This document shows positions 1 through 8,144 of a DNA stretch of 48,908 nt, in pieces (the stretch's first letter is position 1; every line of letters begins with the position of its first letter). The stretch is from Clostridia bacterium (GTDB lineage Bacteria > Bacillota > Clostridia > Lachnospirales > Lachnospiraceae), in assembly GCA_910575725.1 (NCBI GenBank), contig CAJTFE010000038.1:1-48908 (forward strand), read 5' to 3'. Below the pieces are notes generated by a model. The model did no database searches. It was not told where the DNA came from and saw nothing but the letters and a program-made list of their open reading frames with translations. The position numbers were made by a program, and so were the translations under genes.

Positions 1-79
1 TGCAAATGAAGAAGCTCCTGCGGTACTAAAAAAATTTTTTCATTACGAAAAACGGCCCGTATAACCTATGTAGACAAAT

Positions 80-120
80 CGGCTCAAAGCCCTAATTGAG
101 AGGCTTTGAGCCGTCTTTTT
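80..120 (+). terminator. Rho-independent terminator at left edge
   Basis: A 12-bp perfect stem (80-91 with 102-113) encloses a 10-nt loop and is followed by TCTTTTT. The T-run is on the plus strand, so it would end a plus-strand gene lying left of the window. The minus-strand tnpV-like gene ends just to its right, so the two genes would converge here. Confidence 0.8.
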
Positions 121-173
121 CCAAACTTGAGTTTTTTCCAATAATTTTTTCGGATATTTGCTGAAGTTGTCAC

Positions 174-527
174 CTATAATTGATAAACCAACTCTGTTAC
201 AACAATCTTCTCTGCCCTCGCTCGAATGTTATTCATCTTCCGCACCCAAAGCATTTGATTCTGTGCCTTTAGCCACTCCGTCACACCTTCCCGCTCTGCC
301 ATCTGCTCCACAAGCAAATCAAATCTCGTTTCTGCCTGCTCCTGTATCATAAGCAGATGTTCATTTAATTTGCCTGACAACAACAATCCTGAATAAATGC
401 CCCGCCTATGGTTCTCCAAGTATGATCTCCTCATCAGTCCAAATTTTCTCAACTCTCCCTCCGGCTCCGGATCCGGTATTAAATTCGGGATCAAGTAATC
501 ACCACATTTTTCATAAGTTAATTTCAT
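174..527 (-). CDS. tnpV: TnpV-like transposon-encoded protein
   Basis: This 117-aa protein opens with MKLTYEKCGDYLIPNL and has the LLLSGKLNEHL and WLKAQNQMLWVRKMNNI-type segments. I recognise these from the TnpV proteins of Tn4451-type mobilizable transposons in Clostridia. The molecular role of the family is not established. The start is supported by GAGGAG about 8 nt upstream of the ATG. It lies 27 bp downstream of the relaxase gene on the same strand, the relaxase-to-tnpV proximity expected in these elements. No catalytic motif or membrane segment is visible. Assignment is by remembered family resemblance, so the family is likely and the function unknown. Confidence 0.75.
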   Translation of the reverse strand: MKLTYEKCGDYLIPNLIPDPEPEGELRKFGLMRRSYLENHRRGIYSGLLLSGKLNEHLLMIQEQAETRFDLLVEQMAEREGVTEWLKAQNQMLWVRKMNNIRARAEKIVVTELVYQL

Positions 528-554
528 TGTCTGCTCCTCTCTTTTCGTAAAAAT

Positions 555-1919
555 CTACATTTCATGCTGCCACTGCCTGTTCTTTCCTGCCTTCCCCCTT
601 TCCGGCATTTCCCTCTGTCTGTTATGCACATCTGCCTCTGATTTTGCTTCTTCCAGCCGCTGTTTCATGGTTTTCAGCGCAAGCGATTTCACATACTCCA
701 CGAACGCCTCGCCAAGCCCCCTTGATGCCACAAACCGCTTTAATTTTTCAACTTGGTCAGTAAGCGCAACTATCTTTTTCTCCAGACTGGAAATCTTCTT
801 TTCATACTTTTCCAAAAGATGGTTTCTCGATACCGACTTGTTAAAGGCATCCAGCAGCTTATTCCAGTCACTTTTCTTTACTTTGACATATTCCTCTCCG
901 CCGAAAAGATTCGTTATCGGAACCGCCGCACTTTTCATGCTTTTTGTTTCCGCCGCCGTTTCCTTTGAAATCATTTTTAAAGTTTCCGCTCTCAAATCAT
1001 GTTTGGAAAGAACTTCTTTTGCCGCTTTCTCTTTTGCTTCTGCTTTCTCAATATATTCCGTAAGCGCCTGCTCCTGCAAAACCAGTTCATCATTATGTGC
1101 CTTCATTTCCTGCATCTGTCCGCAGAGTTCCGATGTCCGTTGCGCCAAATCGTCATTCTGCCGCCCTAACGCTTCGTTCTGCATATCCAACGCCACTGCC
1201 TGCTGTTCCAGCTCCTCCAGTTCACGCATAGCCGCTTTATACTCCGGCAGCGACAGATTATCACGCTGTATGCCGAGGACTTCTATCTCGATCCCCTGCT
1301 CCCTGCACAGCTCTGTCAGATATTTCCTCTCCCGTTCCTGCCATGCGACCGTTTCATTCTGCTTTCTGCTGACCGCCTTTGCAAATCCCATCTGCTGGAA
1401 TGCTTTTGTCAGGCTGTTGCGCGTCCTCATCCCGTTTTTATATCCATGCGCCACCGGAATATAATCTATGTGCAGGTGCGGCGTCGCCTCGTCCAAGTGC
1501 ATCACACAGTTGAATAAATACAAATTTGGATTACGTTCCTGAAACATCCTTGCATATTGATCCAAGACCGCTATCGCCGCTTTTGCCTCCTCTGTCAGTG
1601 TCCCGTTTTCGTCCACAACAGGAGTATCCGTCTTTTTGCCTATCTGCACAATATTTTCATAAAATGTCTTTTCCTTGTTTCCAGAATTTTCTATTTCCTT
1701 CAGATAATCGTCCTTCTGCCTGTCCTTACGTTTCTGCGCCGCATTATAATCCCGAAGCGCCTGCCCGAAACATTTCTCATAAGCATCTCTTAACGGTTCC
1801 TGTATGTAGATTCGGTTCCAAGCTGTTCTCTCCGGCACCACATTGTTACAGATGAACTCCCTGTTGTTGTGCGTAAGATGCCCTCTCCCTTTGGGAAAAG
1901 AAATTGTTTTTGCCGCCAA
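555..1919 (-). CDS. MobV-family relaxase (Mob/Pre plasmid recombination enzyme)
   Basis: This 454-aa protein is a mobilization relaxase that would nick one strand at an origin of transfer and pilot it into a recipient using another element's conjugation machinery. Two family motifs are visible near the N-terminus. The first is HNNR at residues 17-20, followed by the NNxxPERTxxN segment. The second is the metal-binding HLDEATPHLHIDY at 141-153, with His141, His148 and His150. The C-terminal half (about 225-440) is a long charged coiled coil, as in Pre/Mob and TnpZ proteins. The reading frame begins with TTG at 1919, preceded by a weak GAGAG, so the start is less certain than the frame. The 300-bp gap upstream holds a hairpin cluster that fits an oriT. 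Confidence 0.88.
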   Translation of the reverse strand: MAAKTISFPKGRGHLTHNNREFICNNVVPERTAWNRIYIQEPLRDAYEKCFGQALRDYNAAQKRKDRQKDDYLKEIENSGNKEKTFYENIVQIGKKTDTPVVDENGTLTEEAKAAIAVLDQYARMFQERNPNLYLFNCVMHLDEATPHLHIDYIPVAHGYKNGMRTRNSLTKAFQQMGFAKAVSRKQNETVAWQERERKYLTELCREQGIEIEVLGIQRDNLSLPEYKAAMRELEELEQQAVALDMQNEALGRQNDDLAQRTSELCGQMQEMKAHNDELVLQEQALTEYIEKAEAKEKAAKEVLSKHDLRAETLKMISKETAAETKSMKSAAVPITNLFGGEEYVKVKKSDWNKLLDAFNKSVSRNHLLEKYEKKISSLEKKIVALTDQVEKLKRFVASRGLGEAFVEYVKSLALKTMKQRLEEAKSEADVHNRQREMPERGKAGKNRQWQHEM

Positions 1920-1964
1920 TGCATCACTCTCTTTCTCATATTTTTACGTGCAAAGACTAACTAC

Positions 1965-2165
1965 GGTTTTGTTACTTTTGTCAAAAGTAACGCCTTATTA
2001 CTTCTGACGCTCCGCATCAGAAGTAAGGCGCCCTGCGGGGCTGATGCCGCAAAAGCAGCGGCATAGTCTGCCACGAAATCCATCCGGCAGTCTGCTCATT
2101 CCGGCAAAATACCGCCGTCATTCGCTTTGAGCAGCGGTTCCGAATAAAGACTTTTCGGAACCGTT
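1965..2165. other. Candidate origin of transfer: four clustered hairpins
   Basis: The 298-bp gap between the relaxase and the parR-like gene has no ORF but holds four inverted repeats in a row. They are a 21-bp near-perfect palindrome at 1971-1991 (GTTACTTTTG and its complement around a single T), an 8+6-bp bulged stem at 1991-2030, ATGCCGC/GCGGCAT at 2044-2064, and CGGTTCCGAA/TTCGGAACCG at 2135-2163. MobV relaxases bind such inverted repeats immediately upstream of their own gene. No nick site could be assigned from sequence alone. Confidence 0.55.
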
Positions 2166-2217
2166 CCATAGGCTTCCTTTTCAGAATTCAGTACCGAATA
2201 TAGAAATTTGGAACCGC

Positions 2218-2655
2218 CTATTCGCCCACTGCAAATGCAAACGCCATCATATCCTCGGACAATTCCGGCTCCTGCATCCGCCCCACGCTGTTTGCCCCAT
2301 CCATCTCCAGAGATTCAGCTATACCAGCGGAAGAAGAAAAATTGCAATCGCGAAAGCATTTCTCTATCCGTCCTGCCAGATCCTCCTGCAGTCTTTGAAG
2401 TTTATCTTCCAACAGCCCCTCCAGAAATTCTTCTACTTTCCTCAAATCTGGCTCTGACTGTTCTGGTTCGACAATTGAACGCTCACCTGCATCCGCCCTA
2501 TTTTTACCATCAAGAACCAACACAAACGCATCCGAAAGCATCTTCCCATAAGAGCCGTCTTTTCGTGTAACGCCTTGCAGATATTCCCATGTCCTACGCT
2601 GGTTTTCATCTTCCATGCAGAATTTTATATTGCTGCATTTATAGGTTTTTCTCAT
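2218..2655 (-). CDS. Small ParR-like protein, probable partner of ParM
   Basis: This 145-aa acidic protein has no strong match that I recognise. Its N-terminal 35 residues (KCSNIKFCMEDENQRRTWEYL, then a GSYGKMLSDAFV helix) look like a ribbon-helix-helix DNA-binding region. It begins 15 bp after the stop of the parM-like gene, the normal parM-then-parR order. From this I infer a centromere-binding adaptor that couples DNA to the ParM filament. The C-terminal two thirds are charged and probably helical. A GGGGAG ribosome binding site precedes the ATG. The role rests on gene order and a weak fold resemblance. Confidence 0.5.
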   Translation of the reverse strand: MRKTYKCSNIKFCMEDENQRRTWEYLQGVTRKDGSYGKMLSDAFVLVLDGKNRADAGERSIVEPEQSEPDLRKVEEFLEGLLEDKLQRLQEDLAGRIEKCFRDCNFSSSAGIAESLEMDGANSVGRMQEPELSEDMMAFAFAVGE

Positions 2656-2670
2656 TTCATCTCCCCGTTC

Positions 2671-3591
2671 CTATACTGCCTGTCTGCGCTGTTTCTGCAT
2701 TGCAAGGTACTCATATCCTTTTGCGTTAGCACAGATATCCTCAACAAAAGTCACACTCCCCTTTGAAGTAATATCGCTGTAATGCCTGAGCAGGCAGCCA
2801 CCGCCTCCAATCACATAAAGATGCACCAGATTTTCCTTATATCCATAATCAATTAACCGCTTCAAAATATCTTCCGCATACCGTTCCGCAATCCGGCTGA
2901 CTATTTTTGCCACATCATCCGTCCTGCCCTGCAAACCGTTTATCAACATCGGCTCGATCATAATCTCCGGTATGCTTTCCCCTGCCGACTTAGACAGCTC
3001 CTTTTGTATTTCCTTTATGCAGATAGAAACACCGAATTTGTCCGTCACAAGGCTTCTCTCCAACGGTCTGCCATCCACGATCTGCATTACGTTCATTGTG
3101 CCATTCCCGATATCTGCTATCATATTGAAGCCTTTCATCGAGCCGGCATTACATACCGCCGCAAATCCCTGCGAGAATACTTCCACGCTGCACAAATTCA
3201 CCTTATAGCTTTCTTTGCGGAATGAGAAGAACTGCTCCTGCATCAGATACTTCTTAAAATCTGCACCCTGACTTTTCATCCAAGCGAGCGGAAGCCCAAC
3301 CGCCAATGTCACATTTGCTTCATGCAATCCCCTGAACTTCAATTCCTCCGCCAATGCCGCAAGTGTCAGAATATAAAAGTCTTCGGAATCCGTTTTATTC
3401 CCCTGATATACCAAGTGCGACTCCCCAATCACATAAAATTTGTCCTTATATTTCACGAGATTTTTACTGACAATCGGTTCGTCCTCCATACATTCCACGC
3501 CTGTCCGAAATACCCTGTGTGCTGTTTTCATATTCCCATATCCATGATCCACACCGATAATAATTCTTGTGTTGTTGTTAAATTTCTGCAT
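2671..3591 (-). CDS. parM: ParM/StbA-type actin-like ATPase
   Basis: This 306-aa protein belongs to the actin/Hsp70 ATPase superfamily and would form filaments that segregate DNA copies. The phosphate-1 motif IIGVDHGYGNMK lies at residues 11-22. A second phosphate motif IADIGNGTMNVM lies near the middle, and an adenosine motif YVIGGGGCLLRHY lies near the C-terminus. The frame can extend 17 codons further upstream, but ATCAGGAGGGC stands just before the ATG at 3591, so that start is chosen. It is followed closely by a parR-like gene. Partition genes are usual on plasmids and also occur on excised circular forms of integrative elements. Confidence 0.85.
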   Translation of the reverse strand: MQKFNNNTRIIIGVDHGYGNMKTAHRVFRTGVECMEDEPIVSKNLVKYKDKFYVIGESHLVYQGNKTDSEDFYILTLAALAEELKFRGLHEANVTLAVGLPLAWMKSQGADFKKYLMQEQFFSFRKESYKVNLCSVEVFSQGFAAVCNAGSMKGFNMIADIGNGTMNVMQIVDGRPLERSLVTDKFGVSICIKEIQKELSKSAGESIPEIMIEPMLINGLQGRTDDVAKIVSRIAERYAEDILKRLIDYGYKENLVHLYVIGGGGCLLRHYSDITSKGSVTFVEDICANAKGYEYLAMQKQRRQAV

Positions 3592-3727
3592 ATTATATGC
3601 CCTCCTGATTTCATGTTTATCTCTAAAATTTCTTTTCATCAAGACAAGCCTCTGCTATAATAAATTTGCAAGATTTTCATAGAAGGGCTTGTCCTTTTTA
3701 TGTCACGGATTAAATTGTTCCACCAAT

Positions 3728-4837
3728 TCAATCTGTACCTGAAATGTCCCTGTTACCAGCAGGGGCATTTTCACTTGATGCTTCATTCCGCTTTCGGTTC
3801 AGCATATCCGCAACTTTTTTCTGTTCGTTAGGATATAAATGCCCATATGTATTCAAGGTAATCTTAATATCCTTATGTCCCATGCGTTCCTTAATAACCA
3901 TAGGCGCCACTCCCTGATGCGCAAGATACGCACATGCTGAATGTCTTAAATCGTGTACCCTAATCTTTTTTACCCCAGCCTTTTGAATATGCCGTACCAT
4001 CTTATGCTGCACAGCTTCTCCTACGATTGGAAACAATCTTTCGCTATTAGGAAACTCATATAGTTTATTACAATATTTCTTTATCTCCTGTGTTAAAAAT
4101 TCCGGTATGTCTATTGTCCTGACCGACTGTTCCGTCTTGGGCGTTGTAATAACGTCTTTTCCCTCTGTCCGGTAATAGGTTTTTGAAATGGATATTTTGT
4201 TCTCCTGAAAATTAACGTCACTTTTAAACAACGCAAGTAATTCTCCGATGCGCATCCCCGTCCAAAATAGAATCTCAAACAGCACATAATATCTGCTTCC
4301 CACCTCAATCGTATTAATGAACTGCTGATACTCCTCATAAGTCCAGAAATCCATTTTATCCGCATCTGACTTCCCCATTTTCTTTACTTTCTTGCAGGGA
4401 TTGTTTGTCAGATTATAGATGTTGGAAGCGTGAGTAAATAATGCTGTCATCTGATTCTGAAGCATCCGCAGGTATGTCTGCGAATATCCTGCCTCCCGCA
4501 TTTTGTTCTGCCACTGGATAATGTCTGCCGGTGTAATTTCATTCATAGACTTTTGTTCAAAATACGGAAGAATATGCCGTTCAATCATATATCTCTTATT
4601 TTTGATTGACCGTTCCTTCAATTCGCCCTGCTTATCCCTGAAATAAGTCTCAACAAAAGCCCCAACCTTCATATTCATATCTGCTTCTGTTGTGTGCATA
4701 AACTGTTCCTCATACTCTTTTGCTTCTCTTTTTGTTTTAAAACCTCTTTTGCATTTTTGTTTCTGTCTGCCCGTCCAATCGTTGTAACGAAACATACAAT
4801 ACCATGTTCCCCTCTGCTCATCTTTATAGACTGACAT
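3728..4837 (-). CDS. int: Tyrosine recombinase integrase
   Basis: This 369-aa site-specific recombinase would integrate and excise the element. The N-terminal arm-binding region is about residues 1-55, a SAM-like core-binding domain about 56-140, and the catalytic domain about 165-345. The catalytic set is complete: Arg196 in TGMRIGELLAL, Lys234, His295-x-x-Arg298 in HDLRHS, His321 in MGHKD, and Tyr331 in LNTYGHL. The length and the MSVYKDEQRGTWYCMFRYND opening match integrases of Tn916/ICE-type elements. The start has GGAG 7 nt upstream. It lies downstream of the excisionase-like gene on the same strand, so both are probably transcribed from the divergent control region near 5243-5270. Confidence 0.95.
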   Translation of the reverse strand: MSVYKDEQRGTWYCMFRYNDWTGRQKQKCKRGFKTKREAKEYEEQFMHTTEADMNMKVGAFVETYFRDKQGELKERSIKNKRYMIERHILPYFEQKSMNEITPADIIQWQNKMREAGYSQTYLRMLQNQMTALFTHASNIYNLTNNPCKKVKKMGKSDADKMDFWTYEEYQQFINTIEVGSRYYVLFEILFWTGMRIGELLALFKSDVNFQENKISISKTYYRTEGKDVITTPKTEQSVRTIDIPEFLTQEIKKYCNKLYEFPNSERLFPIVGEAVQHKMVRHIQKAGVKKIRVHDLRHSACAYLAHQGVAPMVIKERMGHKDIKITLNTYGHLYPNEQKKVADMLNRKRNEASSENAPAGNRDISGTD

Positions 4838-4964
4838 AAAATCTCCTTTCTTCTCGGGGCAGTCTATGGTCTGTCATAAAATCAATCCTACAGGACTGCC
4901 CTTAAATTTGCATTTTCGTTTCAGCCGCATATCCTATATATCTGAATGATATTCCGACCATCTG

Positions 4965-5162
4965 TTAAGCTGTTGTCGCTCCGCTTTGATACCCATAAAA
5001 TTTCTTGTCCCAATACGCTCTAGGTATCTTGCCGGACACTACAATATAACCGCCATCTTCCAGTTCCTTATTTAACCGTCTGATAATCTTATATGCGTGT
5101 CCCTTAGAAACTCCGAGCATTTCAACAACATCCTGTGCCGTTACCATATAATTGTTATTCAT
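4965..5162 (-). CDS. xis: Excisionase-like small HTH protein
   Basis: This 65-aa protein begins MNNNYMVTAQDVVEMLGVSKGHAYKIIRRL, a winged-helix or MerR-like helix-turn-helix of the kind found in Xis proteins beside ICE integrases. A basic tail with an aromatic YWDKKFYGY segment follows. It would bend DNA at the attachment site and favour excision over integration. A very strong ribosome binding site (GGAGGGAGG) precedes the ATG. It sits immediately upstream of int and divergent from the 5385 gene. The assignment is by size, HTH content and position; it could also be a transcriptional regulator. Confidence 0.75.
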   Translation of the reverse strand: MNNNYMVTAQDVVEMLGVSKGHAYKIIRRLNKELEDGGYIVVSGKIPRAYWDKKFYGYQSGATTA

Positions 5163-5242
5163 CTACCTCCCTCCTCCTGCACTAACGCCGTATATTGTCA
5201 AGTTTTAATTTTATGTTTTATATTTATCTTGACTTACTTCAT

Positions 5243-5270
5243 ATGATAAATCACGCCGAATATTTGTCAA
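5243..5270 (-). promoter_or_regulatory. Promoter of the xis-int unit
   Basis: On the minus strand, TTGACA (5265-5270) and TATCAT (5243-5248) are separated by 16 bp. The -35 box is part of a repeated TTATCTTGAC motif also present at 5224-5233 and 5293-5302. This suggests repressor control shared with the divergent promoter. Confidence 0.6.
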
Positions 5271-5280
5271 GATAATTTTA

Positions 5281-5309
5281 TTGAATTTATATTTATCTTG
5301 TGATAATAT
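5281..5309 (+). promoter_or_regulatory. Promoter of the DUF6076-like gene
   Basis: TTGAAT (5281-5286) and TAATAT (5304-5309) have 17-bp spacing. The motif TTATCTTGTG (5293-5302) lies inside the spacer, where a bound protein would block RNA polymerase. The start codon is 75 bp further on, after AGAAAGGAATTTTAAGT. Confidence 0.65.
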
Positions 5310-5384
5310 TGTATCTATAAGAAAAGAAATGCATTTAAAAGAGGCTATTTTACACCGTTCATCTGATAGAAAGGAATTTTAAGT

Positions 5385-6614
5385 ATGAATTTATATTCGC
5401 CGAACATCATCAAAAATGATTTTCACTTTAATGTTGCAACCTACAGCATCAACCAACATACCCATGAAGAAACGATTTCTTCGATTTATGATGATGAGGA
5501 TACGCACAAAAGCGATACTGCGTATTTTATAAAAAAAGCTGCTATCCACACGGGCATTATGGAAATTCTTGATTATGATATGCCTGAAAAGGAATCTGCT
5601 GTTGTGGCATTTCAGAAGTTGAAGTCTGTTTTGCCGTTACTCGGCATTGACTGCCCTTTTGACAAAGAACCCTTCAATGTATATTGCAGTGAACACACAC
5701 CAAAAGATATTGAAGTTTCTGCCAGACAAATCATGCCGATATTGCAGTCCTGCTTTGAAAAACATCCGGCACTGTCTTATCTGTATCCTTTATTTCATAT
5801 GATAATGCGCTCCTGCTATCAGCAAGCCGGAAAAACAGCCGATGCAGAGCTGCTTCAAAGTGCCAAACTATTATCCGAAGAGCTTGACAGTCTTGAAACT
5901 TTATATACACAAGCAAGAGCTTATTTAAATGAAGTTATCATAGAGCCGCCAAAACAAGGTTTACAACTGCCTAGCAGTGCAATAGCCGAAATATACCATT
6001 CCTATTGCCTATATGCCAGTAAACAGGATTTTCAATCAGACGCATTATCCACTATGGAACTGAAAAATAATTTTCTATCTGACATCCGTGCCCAAAAAGA
6101 CAGTTGCAATACGCAAAATTGGACAGAATATCTAAATCATGCCTCCAATCTTATTACAGATAATGCAATCGGGAAATACCCCATTACGTCATTCAAACAG
6201 TTCTTATGTATAGGCATCCGGCTGTTGCTTGAAGATGAACTCGTTATCAAAAAATGCAAACTATGTAATGGATATTTTCGCGTTAAGTATACTTCCAGCC
6301 AAGAATACTGCACAAGAATATACAGAGACACTTCCACTACCTGTAACGAGTATGCCAGCCGGAAATCCTATAAGGAAAAGTTATTCAGCCACCCGATTCA
6401 TACGGAATTTACAAAATCATACAACAGGCTATATGCTCGCATCCGCAGAGGAAAACTTCCTGCTGACACTCCACTTATGGATCAGCTTAAGGCGCTCCAC
6501 GACGAATATACCGAAAAATATGAAAACACTCACCAGAAAGACCGAGAAGCTGTATGGAAAGAATACATTGAAAAAAATAAAGAATTGCTCAAATTAGATT
6601 CTTCAAAGAATTAA
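5385..6614 (+). CDS. DUF6076-like protein with C-terminal zinc-finger-like cluster
   Basis: This is a 409-aa protein of unknown function. The first 270 residues are mainly helical with no motif I recognise. Near residues 290-320 there is a cysteine cluster (KKCKLCNGYF, then YC and TC spaced about 15 and 12 residues on) that looks like a zinc-binding knuckle. A basic, lysine/arginine-rich helical tail follows. The pattern recalls DUF6076 proteins, which I associate with integrase-flanking genes in Lachnospiraceae elements; this is a tentative recollection. It is the only plus-strand gene of the element and faces away from xis-int across shared operator-like repeats. A regulatory or DNA-binding role is possible but unproven. 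Confidence 0.6.
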   Translation: MNLYSPNIIKNDFHFNVATYSINQHTHEETISSIYDDEDTHKSDTAYFIKKAAIHTGIMEILDYDMPEKESAVVAFQKLKSVLPLLGIDCPFDKEPFNVYCSEHTPKDIEVSARQIMPILQSCFEKHPALSYLYPLFHMIMRSCYQQAGKTADAELLQSAKLLSEELDSLETLYTQARAYLNEVIIEPPKQGLQLPSSAIAEIYHSYCLYASKQDFQSDALSTMELKNNFLSDIRAQKDSCNTQNWTEYLNHASNLITDNAIGKYPITSFKQFLCIGIRLLLEDELVIKKCKLCNGYFRVKYTSSQEYCTRIYRDTSTTCNEYASRKSYKEKLFSHPIHTEFTKSYNRLYARIRRGKLPADTPLMDQLKALHDEYTEKYENTHQKDREAVWKEYIEKNKELLKLDSSKN

Positions 6615-6762
6615 TGTGCAAATCAAATGATGAGCTGTCGCACATGATTGAATATTTATCTGCAAAAATCTTATAACCATTGCGCTACATCTCATTTCTT
6701 CAAAATTAGCAAATTATTGTTATCATTCTGTTATCACGACTTATCAATCCCACCAAACATCG
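6615..6762. other. Non-coding junction between mobile element and tuf
   Basis: This AT-rich stretch carries no credible gene. It contains the inverted repeat ATGTGC/GCACAT (6613-6645) with a 21-nt loop. The element's right attachment site probably lies here or in the tuf terminator. No direct repeat shared with the left part of the window could be found by eye, so the boundary remains open. Confidence 0.4.
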
Positions 6763-6796
6763 AAAAAAGGACTTTCCGAGAAACCTCGGAAAGTCC
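6763..6796 (-). terminator. tuf terminator
   Basis: A 12-bp perfect stem (6785-6796 with 6769-6780) with a 4-nt loop is followed on the minus strand by six T's. It lies 23 bp after the tuf stop codon and ends the rpsL-rpsG-fusA-tuf transcription unit. Confidence 0.95.
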
Positions 6797-6818
6797 CATA
6801 AATTCAATGAATTTTCGA

Positions 6819-8006
6819 TTACTCAATAATCGTAGCAACACGACCTGAACCTACTGTACGACCACCCTCACGAATAGCAAACGTAAGTCCCTGCTCCATA
6901 GCGATAGGATGAATCAGCTCAATGGTCATCTCTACGTTATCGCCAGGCATGCACATCTCAGTACCAGCGGGCAGATTGCAGACACCGGTAACGTCGGTAG
7001 TTCTGAAGTAGAACTGCGGACGATAGTTGTTGAAGAACGGTGTATGACGGCCGCCCTCATCTTTGGTCAGTACGTATACCTGAGCGGTAAACTTTGTATG
7101 ACAGGTAACGCTGCCGGGCTTTGCAATAACCTGACCTCTTTCGATCTCGGTTCTCTGAACGCCGCGAAGCAGAGCTCCGATGTTGTCGCCGGCCTGAGCC
7201 TCGTCAAGCAGCTTACGGAACATCTCGATACCGGTAACTACAGTCTTACGTGTCTCTTCCTTGATACCGATGATTTCAACTTCCTCATTTACATGAAGCA
7301 CACCACGCTCAACACGGCCGGTAGCAACAGTACCACGACCAGTAATGGTGAATACGTCCTCTACAGGCATCAGGAACGGCTGATCGGTTGCACGCTGGGG
7401 ATCCGGAATATACTCGTCTACAGTCTTCATCAGCTCCATGATCTTGTCGCCCCACTCTCCTGAAGGATCTTCCAGAGCCTTCAGAGCGGAACCCTTGATG
7501 ATCGGGCAGTCTGTGAACTCATACTCCTCAAGCTGCTCTGTGATCTCCATCTCGGTCAGCTCGATCAGCTCTTCGTCATCCATAGCATCGCACTTGTTCA
7601 GGAATACTACGATATAGGGAACACCTACCTGACGGGACAGAAGGATGTGCTCCTTTGTCTGAGCCATAACACCGTCAGTAGCAGCAACTACCAGGATAGC
7701 GCCGTCCATCTGAGCAGCACCGGTGATCATGTTCTTTACATAGTCGGCATGGCCCGGGCAGTCAACGTGTGCATAGTGTCTGTTCTCGGTCTCATACTCA
7801 ACATGAGCGGTAGAAATAGTGATTCCACGCTCTCTCTCCTCGGGAGCCTTGTCGATGTTCTCGAAATCAGTAGCAGTGTTGCCGGCTACTCTCTCAGAAA
7901 GCACCTTGGTAATAGCTGCTGTCAGAGTTGTTTTACCATGGTCAACGTGACCAATGGTTCCGATATTACAATGGGGTTTGTTTCTTTCAAATTTAGCTTT
8001 AGCCAT
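6819..8006 (-). CDS. tuf: Elongation factor Tu
   Basis: EF-Tu delivers aminoacyl-tRNA to the ribosomal A site as a GTP complex in the cytoplasm. The 395-aa length is usual for the family. Visible are the P-loop GHVDHGKT at residues 18-25, the switch segment [15 protein letters not shown], the NKCD guanine motif, and the C-terminal beta-barrel ending [15 protein letters not shown]. The start has AAGGAGG about 8 nt upstream. It lies 138 bp after fusA with its own promoter in that gap, so it can be expressed above the level of the rest of the operon. Confidence 0.99.
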   Translation of the reverse strand: MAKAKFERNKPHCNIGTIGHVDHGKTTLTAAITKVLSERVAGNTATDFENIDKAPEERERGITISTAHVEYETENRHYAHVDCPGHADYVKNMITGAAQMDGAILVVAATDGVMAQTKEHILLSRQVGVPYIVVFLNKCDAMDDEELIELTEMEITEQLEEYEFTDCPIIKGSALKALEDPSGEWGDKIMELMKTVDEYIPDPQRATDQPFLMPVEDVFTITGRGTVATGRVERGVLHVNEEVEIIGIKEETRKTVVTGIEMFRKLLDEAQAGDNIGALLRGVQRTEIERGQVIAKPGSVTCHTKFTAQVYVLTKDEGGRHTPFFNNYRPQFYFRTTDVTGVCNLPAGTEMCMPGDNVEMTIELIHPIAMEQGLTFAIREGGRTVGSGRVATIIE

Positions 8007-8092
8007 TTTGAATGTCCTCCTTAATTCTTACGCCTTCGCGGCATTTTTCATAATTATTTGTTTCGTTATTTAGATAAACTCGGCTATCTTTG

Positions 8093-8121
8093 ATTATATT
8101 TCAAAGCGCCTTATTTTTCAA
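8093..8121 (-). promoter_or_regulatory. Internal promoter of tuf
   Basis: On the minus strand, TTGAAA (8116-8121) and TATAAT (8093-8098) are spaced by 17 bp inside the fusA-tuf gap. The -10 box matches consensus and the -35 differs at one base. This predicts a tuf-only transcript in addition to readthrough from fusA. Confidence 0.75.
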
Positions 8122-8144
8122 GCAAAACTTTCAATATTATTCGG

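Noticed and set aside
3592..3642. Extended parM start
   Set aside because: No ribosome binding site before 3642, while AGGAGGG precedes the ATG at 3591.
3640..3710. Terminator between int and parM (GACAAGCC/GGCTTGTC)
   Set aside because: The loop is over 30 nt and the T-run is on the wrong strand for either neighbouring gene, so function cannot be assigned.
1..6762. Direct-repeat attachment sites for the mobile element
   Set aside because: Only very short chance matches such as TGCAAAT were found between the left edge and the tuf side; the left end probably lies outside the window.
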